Positions 5,571-7,171 of a stretch of DNA of 7,171 nucleotides are shown here, piece by piece. The stretch is from Patescibacteria group bacterium. Its GTDB lineage: Bacteria; Patescibacteriota; Patescibacteriia; UBA2591; UBA6264. The notes below the pieces were generated by a model. It saw only the letters and a program-made list of their open reading frames with translations. It had not been told where the DNA came from and did no database searches. The stretch's first letter is position 1, and each line of letters opens with the position of its first letter. The stretch is from positions 1 through 7,171 of the forward strand of contig JAHIMV010000002.1 in assembly GCA_018896315.1 (NCBI GenBank), given 5' to 3'. The translations under genes were made by a program, and so were the position numbers.

Positions 5571-5945
5571 ATGACTTTTGAACAAACCCTACAACAAGTT
5601 CAAAAAAAGAAGTTTTGGAGAGATAAAAAAATGTTAAGCTTGATTTTATTGGCTTTAATTTTAAATCTATTTGTTTGGATTTATCTTTTTCTCATATTCT
5701 GGGGAATATCAGAGCCAGTCCTTTTGCATACAGATATTTTATTCAACGTCAATTTAATTGGTTCTTGGGTGAGATTGTTAATTTACCCTATTTTAAGTTT
5801 AGGAATTTTATTAATTAATTTAATTCTTATTTTTTATTTCTATCTTTTGCGTCAAGAAAAAATAGTAAATCTGTTAGCCAGCGCGCTTTTAGTTGTCCAG
5901 ATTATTTGTCTTTTTTCTGTTTTGATAATAGTAGCATACGAATAG
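5571..5945 (+). CDS. Small membrane protein with three predicted transmembrane helices, function unknown
   Basis: A 124-aa protein from the ATG at 5571. A short charged cytoplasmic-looking tail (EQTLQQVQKKKFWRDKK, 4-20) precedes helix 1 (about 22-44). A loop with SEPVLLHTDILFNVNLIGSW (47-66) follows, then helix 2 (about 67-93), a short RQEK turn and helix 3 (about 98-122). The pattern of a loop with a LIGSW-like motif between hydrophobic helices resembles small uncharacterised membrane proteins I associate with Candidate Phyla Radiation genomes, but this is from memory. No catalytic motif is visible. The frame is also open from a TTG at 5538, inside the tandem repeat and close to the predicted transcription start, which is less likely. 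It precedes the FtsW/RodA-family gene on the same strand, 156 nt away. Confidence 0.8.
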   Translation: MTFEQTLQQVQKKKFWRDKKMLSLILLALILNLFVWIYLFLIFWGISEPVLLHTDILFNVNLIGSWVRLLIYPILSLGILLINLILIFYFYLLRQEKIVNLLASALLVVQIICLFSVLIIVAYE

Positions 5946-6088
5946 CGCGCCTTCGCGCTCGTCGTTTCGCTCCTCGCGCTTCGGTAATGCGAATGCGCCC
6001 ATGCGAATAAAATGATTCGCATCACTGAATTCGTAAGTTTGGTACAGGGCGTTAGCCTAATTATTCGTAGATTCGTATGTCATTCGTA
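5944..6088. repeat. GC-rich block and ATTCGTA-word spacer before the FtsW/RodA gene
   Basis: The spacer starts with a GC-rich stretch containing a 6-bp hairpin (AGCGCG 5944-5949, CGCGCT 5954-5959) that overlaps the preceding stop codon and has no T-tract. TTCGCTCCTC (5966-5975) is the exact inverse of GAGGAGCGAA at 3729-3738. A perfect 8-bp hairpin, ATGCGAAT (6001-6008) with ATTCGCAT (6015-6022), follows. ATTCGTA occurs at 6029, 6063, 6071 and 6082. This is the second copy of the spacer type seen before the protease gene. Confidence 0.7.
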
Positions 6089-6101
6089 ATTTGTGTTGCT
6101 T

Positions 6102-7171
6102 ATGAAACTTCACCAACCTGATTATATTTTAATTATCAGTTTTTTTATTTTAATTTTTATTGGCTTGCTTTTTCTTTCATCAGCAAGTTATTTTGTTGCC
6201 TGTGAAAAATTTGGTGATTGTTTTTTCCATTTAAAGCGTCAATTGGTTCGCGGCCTTTTGCCAGGACTAATTTTATTTTTAATTTTTTCTTTTTTCAATT
6301 ATCAATTTTTTAAAAAATGGTCTTTACCTTTATTTTTATTAACCCTTTTTCTTTTGGGTATGGTTTTTATTCCTGGGATTGGATTAGCTAAAGATCAGGC
6401 TCATCGCTGGGTTGATTTGGGCATTGTTTTTCAGCCTTCAGAGTTTGCCAAGTTGGCCTTTATTATTTATTTATCAGCTTGGTTAAGTAAAAACAAAGCT
6501 CAAATTAAAAGTTTTAAAGAAGTTTTTTTGCCTTTTGTTATTTTTTTAATTATTGTTTCTGGTTTAATTGTTCTTCAGCCGGATTTTGGAACTCTAATGA
6601 TTTTTATTTCTCTGGCTATGGCGCTTTATTTTATTGCCGGAGGAAGGATATTATATATAGGCGGATTAATTGCTGTGGCCATTCCAGCAGTTTTATTTAT
6701 GCTTCAAAAAATTTCTTATTCATGGGACCGGATTACTGCTTTTCTTCATCCAGAATTAGATCCGTCAGGAATTGGCTATCATATTACTCAGGCTATTTTG
6801 GCTATTAGTTCAGGAGGAATTTTAGGAAGAGGGCTGGGCTATTCTTCGCAAAAAGTTTCTTATCTTCCAGAAGTAATTAGTGATTCAATTTTTGCTGTTA
6901 TGGCAGAAGAGCTTGGGTTTATCGCAATATTAATAGTGATTGCTTTATATTTTTACATGACCTATCGCATTTTTCGCTTATCTGCTCTTAGTGATCAGTT
7001 TTTTGGAAAACTATTAGCGGTTGGCATTGGTTTTTGGTTTATTTTTCAGGCTATTATTAATATGGGAGCAATGTTAGGAATATTTCCATTAACCGGTATT
7101 CCTTTGCCTTTGATTGGTTATGGCGGCTCTAGTTTTGTTGTTTTTTGCGCCGCCTTTGGCATTTTAGTAAA
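6102..7171 (+). CDS. ftsW: FtsW/RodA/SpoVE family peptidoglycan glycosyltransferase, 3' end cut off
   Basis: A polytopic SEDS-family membrane enzyme that polymerises lipid II into glycan strands with a partner class B penicillin-binding protein. The 356 visible codons show an N-terminal SSASYF segment (26-31), HRWVDLG (101-107), FQPSEFAKLA (110-119) and LQPDFGT (158-164). The large extracellular loop has GIGYHITQ (223-230), GRGLGYSSQKVSYLPEVISD with Asp261 at the place of the catalytic aspartate, and MAEELGF (267-273). GIPLPLIGYGGSS (332-344) comes near the end. The frame is open to the window edge, so only the last helix and stop are missing. The LKRQL segment after helix 1 favours FtsW over RodA, but division versus elongation cannot be settled here. 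The ATG at 6102 has no Shine-Dalgarno site. Confidence 0.93.
   Translation, partial: MKLHQPDYILIISFFILIFIGLLFLSSASYFVACEKFGDCFFHLKRQLVRGLLPGLILFLIFSFFNYQFFKKWSLPLFLLTLFLLGMVFIPGIGLAKDQAHRWVDLGIVFQPSEFAKLAFIIYLSAWLSKNKAQIKSFKEVFLPFVIFLIIVSGLIVLQPDFGTLMIFISLAMALYFIAGGRILYIGGLIAVAIPAVLFMLQKISYSWDRITAFLHPELDPSGIGYHITQAILAISSGGILGRGLGYSSQKVSYLPEVISDSIFAVMAEELGFIAILIVIALYFYMTYRIFRLSALSDQFFGKLLAVGIGFWFIFQAIINMGAMLGIFPLTGIPLPLIGYGGSSFVVFCAAFGILV

Noticed and set aside
127..7171. Alternative genetic code with UGA read as glycine
   Set aside because: All six complete genes end in TAA or TAG, but conserved glycines use GGN and no in-frame TGA is seen in any of them, so nothing supports recoding here.

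Overview
The window looks like bacterial chromosome with a core-gene backbone (RuvB, a CtpA-type protease, ribosomal protein bL27 and an FtsW/RodA glycan polymerase) and a more GC-rich recombinase gene abutting a tRNA at its left end. AT-rich coding sequence, short leaders without Shine-Dalgarno sites, word-repeat intergenic spacers and a small three-helix membrane protein of a type I associate with these bacteria all suggest a member of the Candidate Phyla Radiation (Patescibacteria, possibly Parcubacteria). This placement is an inference; no rRNA or other decisive marker is present.

Left part (1-1702): a large serine recombinase of 512 codons is preceded by a strong nested inverted repeat that could fold as a pseudoknot. 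Its reading frame runs into the antisense of a tRNA-Ile gene with anticodon UAU and stops in the anticodon stem. This is the arrangement expected when an integrating element carries its recombinase to the 3' end of a tRNA gene; the other end of such an element would lie left of the window. Directly upstream of the tRNA, on the same (minus) strand, is a gene for a protein with an N-terminal helix-turn-helix and a C-terminal LAGLIDADG-like half.

Middle (2381-4961): a divergent AT-rich promoter region separates that gene from ruvB, which is followed by a membrane-anchored S41 protease on the same strand. The spacer between these two is filled with variants of the word ATTCGTA.

Right part (4962-7171): an irregular repeat cluster and a strong palindromic terminator separate the protease gene from convergent rpmA. 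rpmA and a small three-helix membrane protein gene are transcribed divergently from promoters that share one -35 region. A second ATTCGTA spacer with a GC-rich block precedes an FtsW/RodA-family gene that runs off the window.

The housekeeping genes serve recombination (RuvB), envelope proteolysis (Ctp), translation (bL27, tRNA-Ile) and septal or lateral wall synthesis (FtsW/RodA). They do not form one functional operon. The unusual biology is in the tRNA/recombinase junction, the HTH-LAGLIDADG-like neighbour and the repeat families in the spacers.
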